Below are positions 1-11,075 of a stretch of DNA of 64,000 bases, in pieces. The position numbers and the translations under genes are program-made. Source of the stretch: Syncephalastrum monosporum B8922 (Eukaryota; Mucoromycota; Mucoromycetes; Mucorales; Syncephalastraceae); contig JNEN01001272.1 of the NCBI GenBank assembly GCA_000697355.1, positions 1 to 64,000 of the forward strand, written 5' to 3'. The notes beneath the pieces are model-generated. The model saw nothing but the letters and a program-made list of their open reading frames with translations. It did no database searches and had not been told where the DNA came from. Each line of letters starts with the position of its first letter. Position 1 is the first letter of the stretch.

Positions 1-627
1 TTGCATGATCCATTGGCAGACACTTCGCCGCTTCAAAAACACCGATTTTTTGTACATTCAAAGAAGGGCACAAACAGCACTACAGTGAAAGTGCAAAACT
101 GCCTCTCCTGATCGCAAACAACGAAGCGCAATTTTACTTATTCTCACGAGTGTTTTTACAGTACTGACTCTTACCGCAGTCAACGGTCTGCCTCGGCAGG
201 GAAAGGTCAGCTCAGCGGAAACCCTCTCTTTGAAGACTGTGATTTTAACATGAACTCATTCAGCGGATCTCCTGCACGAGGCATACGTACAGTTAGGCTC
301 CGTAATAATTGCAGTGGAGCATTATCTCATCACTCGAAAGTTTAATTGTATACCAATGTAGATTTGTGACGCAAGACAAAGACGCAAGACAAAAGACATG
401 GACCTTATACTACGAGTTATGAAATAGCAGCCACAATATCCAGAATGAGTAGCATTTGCTAAAACAACGATAAAACAACGATAGATCATTACCCAGAGGT
501 TTCAACCCATACCTACAGGGCGAATAAAAAAAATATACTGTCCCTAAAGCTGCGTTGCGCCCTTCTTTGAATGTACAAAAAATCGGTGTTTTTGAAGCGG
601 CGAAGTGTCTGCCAATGGATCATGCAA
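1..627. mobile_element. MITE-like non-autonomous element with 69-bp perfect terminal inverted repeats
   Basis: Bases 1-69 are exactly the reverse complement of 559-627; both outer ends read TTGCATGATCC inward. The 489 bp between them is AT-rich and has no ORF of note, so the element cannot encode its own transposase. Perfect identity over 69 bp between the two ends points to recent activity or gene conversion. The left end coincides with the window edge, so the repeat may extend further left and the left target-site duplication cannot be seen. Right flank begins CAACTCAG. The transposase superfamily is unknown. A stem-loop-forming palindrome unrelated to transposition is the alternative. Confidence 0.7.
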
Positions 628-1080
628 CAACTCAGATAGAGTTGCACTAAACTTTAATGCAGAGCAATGCAAGAGGCTTCTGCCTTGTACAGTGATCTAT
701 TAAACGTGATAGTGTATGCTTTGGAAAGTTTGTTTTATATATGTCAACACAAGCTAGTGTCCATCTCATCAGAGTATGTCTCCATAGCAGCCTCCAGGGC
801 AACCTGATGGAGGCGCCAGGCAACGGCTGCTAGTCGTGTGCGACAGACTGATCTTCAGGCACAAAAACAGGAATAAAAGTACTGAATCCCAACTCCATTG
901 AGTCAATGAAAGTTTACCATCTGCTCGTGCGGGCTGTATTATTGTCTCTTCTCACATACACTGGCTTTCAAAAATCGTACACTGGCGCGCGCGCGCGCGT
1001 ACTTGAGCGTGAATTTTTACGCGTTCTTTTTTTTTCTCCTTTTTTTTTTTTTTTCTTTTTTTCTCTTCACAGCTATCGTC
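628..1080. other. Intergenic/5' leader, no gene seen
   Basis: AT-rich spacer between the inverted-repeat element and the GC-rich coding region. It contains a GCGCGCGCGCGCG run near 985-998 and a long pyrimidine tract (about 1026-1072) ending in CTCTTCACAG just before an ATG at 1081, which looks like an intron 3' end or a pyrimidine-rich promoter/leader. Confidence 0.5.
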
Positions 1081-2777
1081 ATGCCTAACGCTCAGACCAA
1101 TCGCTGGACATTCGCACCGCGCATCACGCCGGTCCCAACTCTTCGCCTGAAGCCCTCCACCACTAAATTCGAACCTGCAATTGGCGACGTGCCGACCCTC
1201 CGTCTTGCCCCGCCCGCTCCTCCACCCCGCCCGAACCTCGCCGCCAGACTGGAGCGCCGCTCGTCTGCTGGGCAGGTCGGTGCCTCTTTAACCGCCTTTG
1301 ACTTTCACTTTGCGTCGTCCTCTTACGCCGGTGCCTTGGCCCTCCGTCTCGGTTCTCCGGATGCGGCAGACTACCGTCTCGCGCCCCCCACCTCAACCGA
1401 CTAGCGCTCCCTGCTGTCTTCGCGCGCTTCCGCCGCCACCGCAGCTCTGTGGGCCGCTGCTGCCCCTGCACCTGGGCGTGCTTCCTCTACCTCTTTCTCT
1501 TCCACCACCACCTTGGTGTCGTCGGTGTCGTCGGTGTCGTCGGTGTCCTCGATGTCTCGGTGTCTTCGGTGTCTTCGGTGTCTTCGGTGTCTTCGGTGTC
1601 TTCGGTGTCTTCGGTGTCTTCGGTGTCTTTGGTGTCGTTGGTGTCTTTGTCTTCGCCCTCGCCTGGTGCTGTCGCTTGGTCCCCCGTGTCGGCTCTTGGC
1701 CCCTCCGCTGCCATTGCAGTTGGACATGCGTCTTCGTTCTCCTCCGTGGAACCTTCCCCGCCTGTAGCTGCTACTGCAGCTGGACCTGTCTCTGGTGCTG
1801 GTGCCCGCCGCGGCTCCGCCCTCCTTCGCCCTAGACGTCCCTCTGGCGTTCATGCTGCCCTCGCCACCGCCGCTCATGCTGCCCTCGCCTCCACCGCTCG
1901 TGCTGCTCGCGCCTCTCCCGGCCATGCTCCTCGCCTGCCTTCTGGCCCCGTCTCTTGCCTGCCTTCTGGCCGCCGCTCTCCTCACCTGCCTTCTGGCCGC
2001 CGCTCTCCTCACCTGTCTTCTGGCCGCCGCTCTCCTCGCCCGTCTTCTGGCCGCGCCGCCCCTGGCCGCGCTCATCGCCCGGCTGATCGTCGACATGCTG
2101 TCCGTTCTGGGCGTATATCTGGCGCCCGACGTCCTGCTGCCCGTGCAGCTGCCCGCATTGCTGTCTGCGTTGCTCGCCTCTCCGCTGCACGCAGCCGCCG
2201 CCATATCGCCGCTCGCGCTGCCTGCGTGGCGGCCATCCGCGCTCGTCGCGCCTCTGGCGCCCGCACCCGCCGACTCTCTGCTGTACGAGGTGCGTGTGTT
2301 GCCAATGTCCGGGCTTACTGCGTCCGTCCTGTCCGCACTGGGCGCGTCTCGCGCGCTCGCGCTCGTTCTGTGTCTGCCGTCCGGGCTGCGCGCATGTCTG
2401 TCCTTTGGGCTGCGCGCATGTCCTCTGTGCGCCCTCGCCGCGTCGGCCACCGTTCGCCGGGCGTTCTTCTTGGCCGTGGTGCTGGCCCTGCCCGTGTGTC
2501 CGTCCCTGCGCCTTCTCCTGCGCAAGTACCCGCCGAAGGCGTCGGCGGGTACTGGGACTTTGAATTGGGGGCGTACGTCCTCCCCGACGAGGACGTCCTC
2601 ATGGGGGACGCCCCCCCGCTTCGCCGATCTGCTTCGTCGCGGTTCTCTTTGCTGCGGCGTCGCCCTGGCTTGCCGGGGTTTTCTCGGCTGCGGCGTAGGC
2701 CAGGTGGGCCGCGCCATGAGCGGCGGCTGGGGGCAGGCATGATGCGGTGGTGCCTGCACCCGTATAGCCGCCGCTAG
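1081..2777 (+). CDS. Low-complexity GC-rich coding region, unrecognised (exon structure unresolved)
   Basis: The stretch is strongly GC-rich compared with its flanks. An ATG at 1081 right after a pyrimidine tract and CACAG opens a 107-codon frame starting MPNAQTNRWTFAPRITP; a second long plus frame (about 1449-2777) is Ala/Arg/Ser/Val-rich and ends with a more protein-like segment containing GYWDFELGAYVLPDEDV. Joining the two needs an intron I could not place. The minus strand is also open for about 540 codons (1401-3032), a common artefact of GC-rich repeats. I favour plus because the splice-like signal, the aromatic/acidic C-terminal segment and the next gene all lie on plus. No family is recognised; this could be a non-coding GC-rich repeat. 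Confidence 0.35.
1513..1640. repeat. 9-bp tandem repeat (GGTGTCTTC / GGTGTCGTC units)
   Basis: About a dozen 9-bp units run through this segment, first of the GGTGTCGTC type and then GGTGTCTTC. On plus they can encode Ser-Val-Ser repeats; on minus Glu-Asp-Thr repeats. The unit length is a multiple of three, so length changes would keep the frame. Confidence 0.85.
1934..2057. repeat. 27-bp tandem repeat in the GC-rich region
   Basis: Units starting CCTGCCTTCTGGCCGCC occur at about 1958, 1985 and 2012, preceded by a shorter unit near 1934 and followed by a degenerate one near 2039. The 27-bp period is a multiple of three, consistent with repeats inside coding sequence. Confidence 0.8.
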
Positions 2778-2979
2778 GCGGCTGGTGTCCGCCTCGTAGC
2801 TGGTAAGAGCTTTGTCATTTCTTGTATTCTCATGATCAGTTGAATTAACTCGCTTTTCGTTTTTAGGCAGCCCCCTCTGTGGTGTACCGGGAGAGCCGCC
2901 TGCCCATAGCTGCCGTATCCGGAGCCGACTAGCCGGTGCTACTTCACCCCACGACCGGGAGACCCTCCTGCCCAAACCG

Positions 2980-4427
2980 ATGCACGCCGAGACGTATAAG
3001 GTCCTTAGCAGGCATCTCGAGAACAATGGCATCCAAGTCCTCGCGTCTTTTGCTCGAAAGATAAGTGTTTTTCTTCCTTTTCTTTAATTCTTAATGAACG
3101 GGGTCTAACAACATGACGCAGGTAGCCACCCGTCGGAAGTGAAGGATAGTATCCCAGTCATCGGTCTCCTGGCCACAGTATATGACTGCGAACTATCCTA
3201 CAACCCGTTTTGTAGGGCTCCGGATGATGCCATTGTTCTTCCGTTTATCTTCCTTCGCTTATGCTCGCACTGCCGCAACAAATGCACCGCACTTTCATGG
3301 TGTCAAACTGGACCAAGTAAAATACATGGACGGACGGTTGGGAAAGGTACAGTACAATGGGAAAGGAAAAGCAAGAATAAATAGGTACTCATCTCCTTTG
3401 ATAGTCTCAAAAGTGCACGGTCTTGCGGTTAGGGGGAGTCTCCAACCGGGGTGGAGTAGTATCGGTAGGTCGGCAAGGACGGAAACACTGTCGGCACGCG
3501 TCAGGGCGAAAGGCGGCGAACCCGGTGCACCGCGAAGGGGGTCGCCATCGCTGCGGGGCGGACGCCATTGCGGGGAGGTTGATGGAAAACAAGGCCTTTT
3601 GGCGGACCTAACCGCCGGAAGAGGTGGGAGGAAGGAAGTTTGGGGCAATACGAACGGTTTGTCCTCCAGGAGCACATTGCATCTTTTCATGTCAAGGTAA
3701 AGTACTCACTCACTGATTCACCAAACCAAGTCCATTTACTCATATCATTTGAATCATACCTATTTGATTAGGTGAAGCGACGTTTTCCTCTACGGTTTCC
3801 TACGGTTTCCTACGGTTCTGGTGGTATCAATGGGAATCGTCGCTTTTGTTCCGTTCCTCAGGTCGGTACTCGGACTATACAAAGCGTCACACCACGCATT
3901 AACTCCTCAATCTTCTCATGGGCAGTTCGGATGGCAAAACAAACACACACGATACGGCACACGACACGACACGCGACACGGCACATGGCACACAACACGG
4001 CATACTCGGCATACACACAAACTACCTCCTAGCTCTCACTCTCATCGGGTGAAGGATGGACGTGGCACGATGATCAAGACCTGGATCTCCCATTTCCTGT
4101 GCATGGCGGGCGGCTTAGCACAGAGGCGTTGTACTACAGCGGACATACGTTGGCGTTGGTGGACCAAGGTCAGTTTACAATATCAATTGAAAATGATATA
4201 TGTCTTGCTCATCAGTAATGAACAGTGCAGGCTCCGATTGGGCTCGAGGTCGCTTCCCTACCTCTGTCGCGGTAGCTACCAATACATCTCCAAAGGTCCA
4301 GTTGATACAGTACCGTATCTACTCTCGATTGCTTGGACAAGGCAGGCAGGCGTATCATGCTTGGGCAACCCGGAATCAGCAAATATACACGCCTTCATGG
4401 TGGCGACAAGTACCCAAGGCCACAGGA

Positions 4428-4460
<33 letters not shown>

Positions 4461-5820
4461 GTCAGACAGACAAACAGACAAACAGCACGGGGACATGTGT
4501 GCGAAAGGTATGCTTTTGATCTCGTTCAGTTCACAATATCAAATACTTATACTATGCGAGGACCATTGATAGGCAGACAAAGATAATCGGGCGGACGCAT
4601 TGGGTCGGATGGCGATTGATGACGAGGAAACAATCACGACAAACAATCACGCGGACAGCACGGTGGCATGTATACACAAAAGGTAAGCTTTTAACGTCAT
4701 CCAAGGAACAATATCACATACTCATATCGTATCTTTCATCGCTGACAGGACACAAAGATAATCGGGCGGACGCATTGGGTCGGATGGCGACTGTTTACGA
4801 CGAAACAACCACGACAAACAATCGCACGGGCAGCACGGTGGCATGTATACACAAAAGTATGTCATTGGTCGCATCTGTACAATCATATGAAATGCTTATC
4901 CAATGCTGATTCTATTCGCTGACAGTGCGCGGAAACAAATCCAAAGTACACCCTCACATTCGGCGTAAACCATCTCCATGGTCCACATACAGCGGATCCC
5001 GACATGCGATCATCCCTGCTTTCACATGAACATTGGTGCGCAGGCGTCTTATTCTTCTATCGTGGCCACCGCAACCTACTTTTTACGTGGGCGAACACAT
5101 CCAACATCCTGCTCTGGTAGCTCTCAATGATCGTTTTGAGAATGCTGGAAGTACCTCGAAAAGGTAAAGCAAGCATACCGCAGTCGACATGGCAATGATC
5201 TTATGTGATTTTCATAGAGCATGTGCCGTATCTGATACGCGACACTTGTGCGCATACTGTGGACGATACCTTTCATCGCTACACGCATTCCGAGCTCGAA
5301 GTCATACGCTGCTCGGGTGGACAAACTGCTCTCTGGATGGAACATCAATCTGCGCTTGACTCATCTCGGCTGGCTGCAACAACAACAACAACAACAACAA
5401 AAAAAAAAAAAAAACCAAGTCAAACCAAGTCAAACCAAGTCAAACCAAGTCAAACCAAACCAAGTGAAATAGCGTCGTCCGGCCCAGACATTACATGGTA
5501 AGCAAAAAAGACAGGTAGTGATCATAGCCATGTACTAAATCCATCATTGTTCAATGTCTTGTTTAGGTCACCGGACAAGGTAGACGGACACATACACAAA
5601 AGTCCCTTTCTACAAAGATCTACTGCCCTACGAACCAGTCCAGTCTCCAGTCGGTGGGCAAATCCAAAGCAAAATCTTACTCAATCTGCTTTCTCAAGCA
5701 GCGGCTATCAACGGATGCATACGCAGCACAAGCCCCAAGGAAGAAAAAAGAAAGAGCAAGCCAGTTCTACGATGCGCTATCCAGCAGACGCACGTGTTTC
5801 ACCCGGGTAGCATTGCCTAG
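2980..5820 (+). CDS. Unrecognised multi-exon gene with a tandemly duplicated exon
   Basis: Short open segments in plus are separated by intron-like sequence. An exon with ATG at 2980 (protein-like MHAETYKVLSRHLENNGIQV) ends at 3064 and joins in frame to an exon at 3122 (KISSHPSEVKDSIPVIGLL) across a GTGTTT...GCAG intron. Further open segments lie at about 4033-4168 (contains HDDQDLDLPFPVHGGRLSTE), 4217-4420, 4575-4682, 4749-4856, near 5090-5160, and a terminal exon 5567-5820 ending at TAG (contains YKDLLPYEPVQSPVGGQIQS). Introns end in CAG/TAG with plausible branch sites. I could not join all exons, so some may belong to a pseudogene. Low-complexity tracts (GACA repeat near 4430, CAA/poly-A near 5380) interrupt it. 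No family recognised; a degenerate mobile-element gene is possible. Confidence 0.4.
4428..4490. repeat. GACA microsatellite
   Basis: Tandem tetranucleotide GACA repeat, about 12 units with a few interruptions (GTCA, AACA). It lies within a plus frame of the unrecognised multi-exon gene and would add Arg-Gln-Thr-Asp repeats. Confidence 0.9.
4572..4922 (+). repeat. 175-bp tandem duplication covering one exon and its intron
   Basis: Copy 1 (about 4572-4746) and copy 2 (about 4747-4922) share AAAGATAATCGGGCGGACGC and, 3' of it, GCACGGTGGCATGTATACAC. Each copy consists of an open segment with the core KDNRADALGRMA followed by an intron-like sequence beginning GTAAG or GTATG and ending CTGACAG. 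The copies differ by scattered substitutions, so the duplication is not very recent. Confidence 0.75.
5376..5463. repeat. CAA, poly-A and CCAAGTCAAA decamer repeats
   Basis: A run of CAACAACAA passes into about 16 A's and then five near-identical copies of the 10-bp unit ACCAAGTCAA. Simple-sequence expansion inside or next to an exon of the unrecognised gene. Confidence 0.85.
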
Positions 5821-7299
5821 AGCTCCCCTTACAAATAAACATGCCACCCACTTATATCATGATATGGTTTGCATCTTGACACTGTTTATAAGTACTGTAC
5901 ATCTCTCAATTGGTAGCACGAGAGGCATGAGGGGTGGTGCATGGCGAGTGCGTGTCATCGAAAATGACACCGGGGTGGATGGAGGACGTCAGGCCAGAGG
6001 CAAGCCTTGAGGGCCGGCAGCCATTCAAACTGCTTCTGTCTTGAACCAACATCGGCAGCTGGTGGTGCATCCAGTTGCTGCTGACCGACTTGTTGAAAGG
6101 CTTTAACGTGAGCAGCCAGAACATCGTCACCGCTCGTCACTTCCACGTATTGAAGGATTTTCATGCATAGTCGCCTTGCTGAAAAGGTGAGGCAAGCATG
6201 CCACATGTCCGTGTTGAAATGGAGAACACTGGAGTGGCTCTTATGGTTGGAATGACTACCCTGGACAAGGCGCCTCACCGATGTCAGGAGTATCGCTGTC
6301 CTCCTTATTCCATCACTGCTTCGACTTCGTGTTGCTGGTAAATCACTGAGCGCTCTCATATAACTCCTCCTTGTTCCTGCTCCTGCTCCTGCTCCTTGTC
6401 GTCACCGTCATCGCCATCGTCCACTGCTTGATGCTAAATGAGTATGCTCACATCTCTGTACATATGAGCAATGCAAAAAGTACGACGGCTGACGTCCTTC
6501 TCTTATGTTGCTTCGATTTCATAATGCAGTAGCCGCGTGGATAACTGATAAGCAGGTGTAGCTGCTGGGCACATGAGCATGCCAAACATTGCTGTGCCTT
6601 TGTTACCCTGGATATGGCCTAATCAGCTCAATGGTGCCCATCCACAGTCCTGAGCAGGAAGTATGAACGTGCGAGCGAGAGATCGGAATGGAGTTCGATT
6701 GGTTTATGACTCTGACCTGCAGGCTAAGAGGCTTTACAATGGATGGAGCACTCTTATGAATACTTTAGGAACAAAAAACTAAATTATCATGACAAACTCA
6801 CGGAGAGTGAGCTTCGAAGGAAGGAAGGAATGGAATGGGATCCGGGAAGCAAACCTCCCGCCCCCGTCGGCGACTTTGGCAGGCCTTGCCTGCCCAGCCA
6901 AACCGAACCGCATCGATCCTGCCTACCATGAAGGTGGGTTGGCTTGGCTTGTCTTGCCGGGGCCGTTATGCCGCTGGGCACCGCCGGGGGAACTCAGCCC
7001 TGCTGTCTTGGAGTGAGCGGGAGACGCGACTCAGCCCCACCATCCTCTGTATAGAGATCAGGCTCCATTTGTGCGGTGTCTGCTGTCTGCGTCCCCACGA
7101 TTTCGATCCGGGCCTCTTGTTATCGTTCTTGAACCATAGCCCCCGCGGAATAGCGGGCGTAATGGTCCAAACCCTTCCTCTTCTTTGATCCCGCCGAGCC
7201 GTCACGCGATCTTGATGAAAGGCGCCCCCGATCAATGCCCAGAGTCGCTCTCCGAAGACACTGCCGGCTGCGGATAATGACACTCAGTAAAACCAACAG
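5821..7299. other. Gene-poor spacer, no supported gene
   Basis: Contains short unconvincing frames on both strands. A 134-codon minus frame at 5955-6359 has a protein-like middle (VEVTSGDDVLAAHVKAFQQ) but no clear family or exon structure. Sequence near 6178-6200 (AAAAGGTGAGGCAAGCATGCC) resembles 5157-5180 (AAAAGGTAAAGCAAGCATACC), suggesting an old duplication of a splice-site region of the gene upstream. Confidence 0.4.
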
Positions 7300-7742
7300 A
7301 CATGGCAATGGCTGGGAGTGAGTTGGCCTGCATATATGGGCCAAGGCAAGGTGCTCATGCTGGAAAAACTAAAGAAAGAATAAAAATAAAAAGCGCCTCC
7401 ACTCTTCAAGATATACATAAATAAGCACTTGCCTTACTGTAAGATAAGCTCTCGTCCGCCAGCTAATCCCGATAACTTTATAAATACAGATGTAGGGCGT
7501 CATCAACGATATCCACGAGAAAAAGCATAACTTTTTGAACTTACTCGTTGCCGTAGCCCGTATTGCAAACCATCCTGGGAACAAAGTTCCTATAGGGAAA
7601 TGCTGGTAGTATCTGTCACGGAAGCACCTATCAAGCTCTCCCTTGGACTTGCGTTTGTACCAGTGAGTGTCTTTACTGGGTCGATTCATCGTCGAAGGAC
7701 CACATACGCAGGTGGACAACGCACTCCCAGCCATTGACATGT
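7300..7742. mobile_element. Possible small inverted-repeat element abutting copy A of the second element
   Basis: Bases 7300-7325 (around CAATGGCTGGGAGTGAGTTG) and 7717-7742 (around CAACGCACTCCCAGCCATTG) are inverted copies of each other with about 2 mismatches in 26. The same 26-mer recurs at 13027-13052 as the outer end of element copy B. The interior has no ORF of note. It may be a separate short element, or the left part of a larger composite with copy A. Confidence 0.45.
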
Positions 7743-8373
7743 ACTAGCCAAGTAAAAAGAAACTTAGATTGGTGCATATTTGTTTCTCGAATGCAGTTAT
7801 TATTGACAACTTACAGCTGCTGAGAAAATGTCGAAACAAGGAGTCCTTGCAAGAATGCGAGACGACGAAACCTCTGAAAAGACTTCCTCCTACACTACAC
7901 TACAGTACTTTACAGTACCGCAAGCTTCCAAAATTCTTTACGATGTAGTATCTTCCTGCAAAATATGGCGCTTTACCTTGCTCTTTGCCACCGCCCAGAA
8001 TTGTTCCTTGGGTTAAACTCAGGAGAATAAGTAGGAAAACGCACGCATTTGTGTCCTCAGTATTCAGTATACTTATATATGCTTTCATGACCATGAATGG
8101 GTGTATTATCCGTCACTATGTACCTTTCTTACGTGGATTGTTTATTTATTTCATTAAGGGTCATTTTTGAAAAAGCTAGTGTTGGGGCCGATTACCGTCC
8201 TGAGCTAATGCATTCACCAGCTTTTCTCTTCTTAACGGACTTTGGGTTTTTCACACACTGGCTCTTGACTGAAATTTGCAGCAGACATGGCACCAATATA
8301 GACGTTGTTTCTGCCCTTGCAGCAGGTTGGGTACCAATAGCGCGATCACCTCTTTTGTACCAAAAAGCAGATT
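7717..8373. mobile_element. Second inverted-repeat element, copy A (right end missing)
   Basis: About 630 bp starting CTAGCCAAGTAAAAAGAAA (7744) is a direct repeat of 12345-12959 at roughly 90% identity by eye, including shared internal blocks such as GATGTAGTATCTTCCTGCAA and CATGAATGGGTGTATTATCC. Unlike copy B, copy A has no inverted end on the right: similarity stops near 8362-8373, so this copy is truncated or was interrupted. Its short ORFs are shared in part with copy B but interrupted and not convincing as genes. Confidence 0.65.
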
Positions 8374-8964
8374 TTGATTGGCCAATGACACCAATTCTGG
8401 CTGACCAGTGATATTGATTTTCGATTGGCTGTGACATTACTTGTTGGAAAGGTTGTACTGAATCCAAATCTTTTGCACGACAGAGCGCTTGTATCCATTT
8501 ACATAAGAGTTTTTTTGCCCAAATGTAGAACATGGAATCCATGTAGGTTAAATCATAAGAGACGAAGATATGTACCATCATGTGTCGGCAAGTGGGGCGA
8601 GACATGTGATGTAAGGGATTGCTCAAGGCCGATACAAAGTATAGCAACTACACCAGGGTTCTGGATGGAACCTCGGCGGTCAGTATGCGAGAAGTGTAAC
8701 AAGGAAAAAAAAAAAAAAGGTATGAAGACAACCTGTCTTTGCATTTATTTGAGGCCGCTCACCCTTTTCCGGCAATCCATTTGTACAACCGCTACTGCAG
8801 TACAATCACTTTTTGCTACACCCAAGACATAACCGCGCGCGCTTTCCTCTTTGACACACACGCACACAGAGCACGAACACACAATATACACTCACAGGGT
8901 CTCTTTTCTTTTTTACTCTTTTTCTCCACTTATTTCTTCTTTCTGTGCATAACCTAAGGAAGTA
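8374..8964. other. Upstream region of the SPL gene, no gene seen
   Basis: Holds A-rich and T-rich tracts, a CACACACGCACACAG stretch near 8855, and pyrimidine-rich sequence (about 8896-8945) before the SPL start codon, typical of a fungal promoter/leader. Two GATTGG boxes (inverted CCAAT) lie near 8369 and 8419. Confidence 0.5.
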
Positions 8965-11018
8965 ATGGCAAACCAAGTGATTACACAGCCCACGGCAGCC
9001 CTTTTGCAACTGGCGAAGGCGTTCAATACTTCATTGGACTCGCCTCGTCTGACGATCGTCAAAAACATTGTCTTTGTCTTGGTCTTGCTCAATTACTGGT
9101 CCCGGTTCTACTCGTCGGTCCTTGTGGCAGGACCAGTTCGAGCCGCCAAGGACTTCAAGGCGTACTTTATGAGAGTAAGCATGCATGGTAGGCTAATAAG
9201 AAAAAAAAATTAACTGACACCGTGGCGATGCAGCTCGTTTTCAAGCAACTGCGACGTCTCCCGGCAGTGCGGGCAAAGATTGACGCCGAGCTCCACAAGA
9301 CGCTATCCGAGATGGAAGAATCCATCATGTCGCGCGAGCGCGGTGTCGCTTTCACCGAGAACACCGAGTTGCCCGCGCATGGCTACACCAACGAGCAAAT
9401 TATGGATAGCCTCAGAGGGTAAAAAGAGAAAAACAGATAAGAAAAAGGGAAAAGGGGGCAAGTTGCTAATTCACCAGGCAGATTCCAGGAGATGCGGGCG
9501 TTGGACTGGCAGGGAGGCAAGGTATCGGGCACGGTCTACCACGGAGGCCAAGAGATGACCGACTTGCTGTGCGACGCGTATCGCATGTTTGCTATCTCGA
9601 ACCCTCTCCATCCCGAAGTTTTCCCTGGCGTGCGGCGCATGGAAGCCGAGTGCGTTGCGATGGTGTTGCGCATGTTCAATGCTCCCAGAGACACTGGCTG
9701 TGGCACCATGACGAGCGGTGGCACCGAAAGTATCGTCATGGCCTGCAAGGCGTACCGTGATATGGCCAGAGACCTCAAGGGTATCCAGTACCCCGAAATG
9801 TAAGCTTGGCCTCCTTCGCTTGTTCTTCCTTTATCTTCCTTCTGTATCGAATTGACACAATCCATTCAAGGGTCGTCCCTGAAACGGTGCACGCAGCTTT
9901 CATGAAGGCGGCTGAATACTTCAATATTAAGTTGATTCTCATCCCCATCGACCCCGCCACCTGCCAGGTCGACATCAAGCGCGTTGCGCGTGCGATTAAC
10001 CGAAATACGATCATGGTACATGATACATTATATTTAGAAGGCATCCAACTTACGACGTCGTTATAGCTTGCTGGCTCAGCCCCCAATTTCCCTCATGGTA
10101 TCGTGGATGACATTGTCGCCTTGGGCAAACTCGCCAAGAAACACAAGATTGGTCTGCATGTCGACTCCTGCCTAGGTAGTTTTATCGTGCCCTTCCTTGA
10201 AAAGGCCGGTCTGCCTACCGTACCATTCGATTTCAGGGTTGACGGTGTCACTTCCATTTCGTGTGACACGCACAAGGTAAGCGGGATATATATAGGGCCC
10301 TCAGAGTTTGGTCTAACGAAAGGAATATCGTATGTAAAAAAAAACATGACAGTATGGCTTTGCTCCTAAGGGCTCGTCAATTGTCATGTACCGCGACAAG
10401 GTAATTCGCAAGTACCAATATTTCTTGCTGTCCGATTGGACCGGTGGTATCTATGCATCCCCAAGCATAGCTGGCTCCAGGTAAAGAGAGGCAGAAAAAA
10501 AAGGGCAGTTGCTGACAGTAACACCATGATTGACATTTCCTCTGTATAGACCCGGTGCGCTGATTGCTGGCTGTTGGGCCGCACTTGTCAAGATGGGCCA
10601 GGACGGCTACCTCGATTCTTGCAGAAAAATTGTCGGTGCGCGTCAGATCATCGAGGACGGTGTACGTTCGATTCCTCAGCTCGAGGTCAAAGGAAACCCT
10701 GTGGCGTCCGTCATTGCGTTCGGCGCCAAAGAACCCTTTAACGTATATGACATTGGCGACTGGCTCAAGGAAAAGGGCTGGGATATCTCGGCCACCCAAA
10801 ACCCGCCTTCGCTTCACATCTCGGTGACCTTGCCGTGGGTAGCGACCGCCGACGCATTTGTGGCCGACCTCAAGGCGGCCGTGCAAGATCTCACGGAGCA
10901 CCCGGAGAAGGCCAAGGGCAGCACAGCTGCCATCTATGGTACGGCGGCGAGTATACCCGACAAGACCATCATTGAAGACGTTGCGGCTGGCTTCATTGAT
11001 TTGCTCTACAAAGCTTAA
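8965..11018 (+). CDS. DPL1: Sphingosine-1-phosphate lyase (PLP-dependent, ER membrane)
   Basis: Cleaves long-chain base phosphates to phosphoethanolamine and a fatty aldehyde, the exit step of sphingolipid breakdown. Seven exons: 8965-9174, 9234-9418, 9482-9799, 9871-10015, 10067-10276, 10353-10480, 10550-11018, giving 554 residues, the usual family length. A single N-terminal membrane segment lies at about residues 29-45 ([15 protein letters not shown]), then a PLP-dependent decarboxylase fold: [26 protein letters not shown], and the cofactor lysine in CDTHKYGFAPKG, K356, whose codon is the last of exon 5. The C-terminal part has [16 protein letters not shown]. It converges on the SDR gene with only 57 bp between stop codons; AATAAA at about 11069 may serve as its polyadenylation signal. 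The start is chosen because it is the first ATG in frame and precedes the membrane segment. Confidence 0.95.
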
Positions 11019-11075
11019 CGATAGGGTAGCTATTGATAATATATTTTCCTTCTTTCTGTCATCTTTCTAATAAAG

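Noticed and set aside
1401..3032. 543-codon minus-strand ORF
   Set aside because: Composition is Arg/Ala/Gly/Glu-Asp-Thr low complexity expected from the reverse of a GC-rich repeat, no family or splice support, and plus-strand evidence is better.
4428..4490. Tandem repeats as a CRISPR array
   Set aside because: Units are 4 bp without spacers; other repeats in the window are 9, 10, 27 or 175 bp head-to-tail. Simple repeats in a eukaryotic genome.
5955..6359. 134-codon minus ORF with a protein-like middle
   Set aside because: No family, no start context, and no partner exons; kept only as a remark in the spacer entry.
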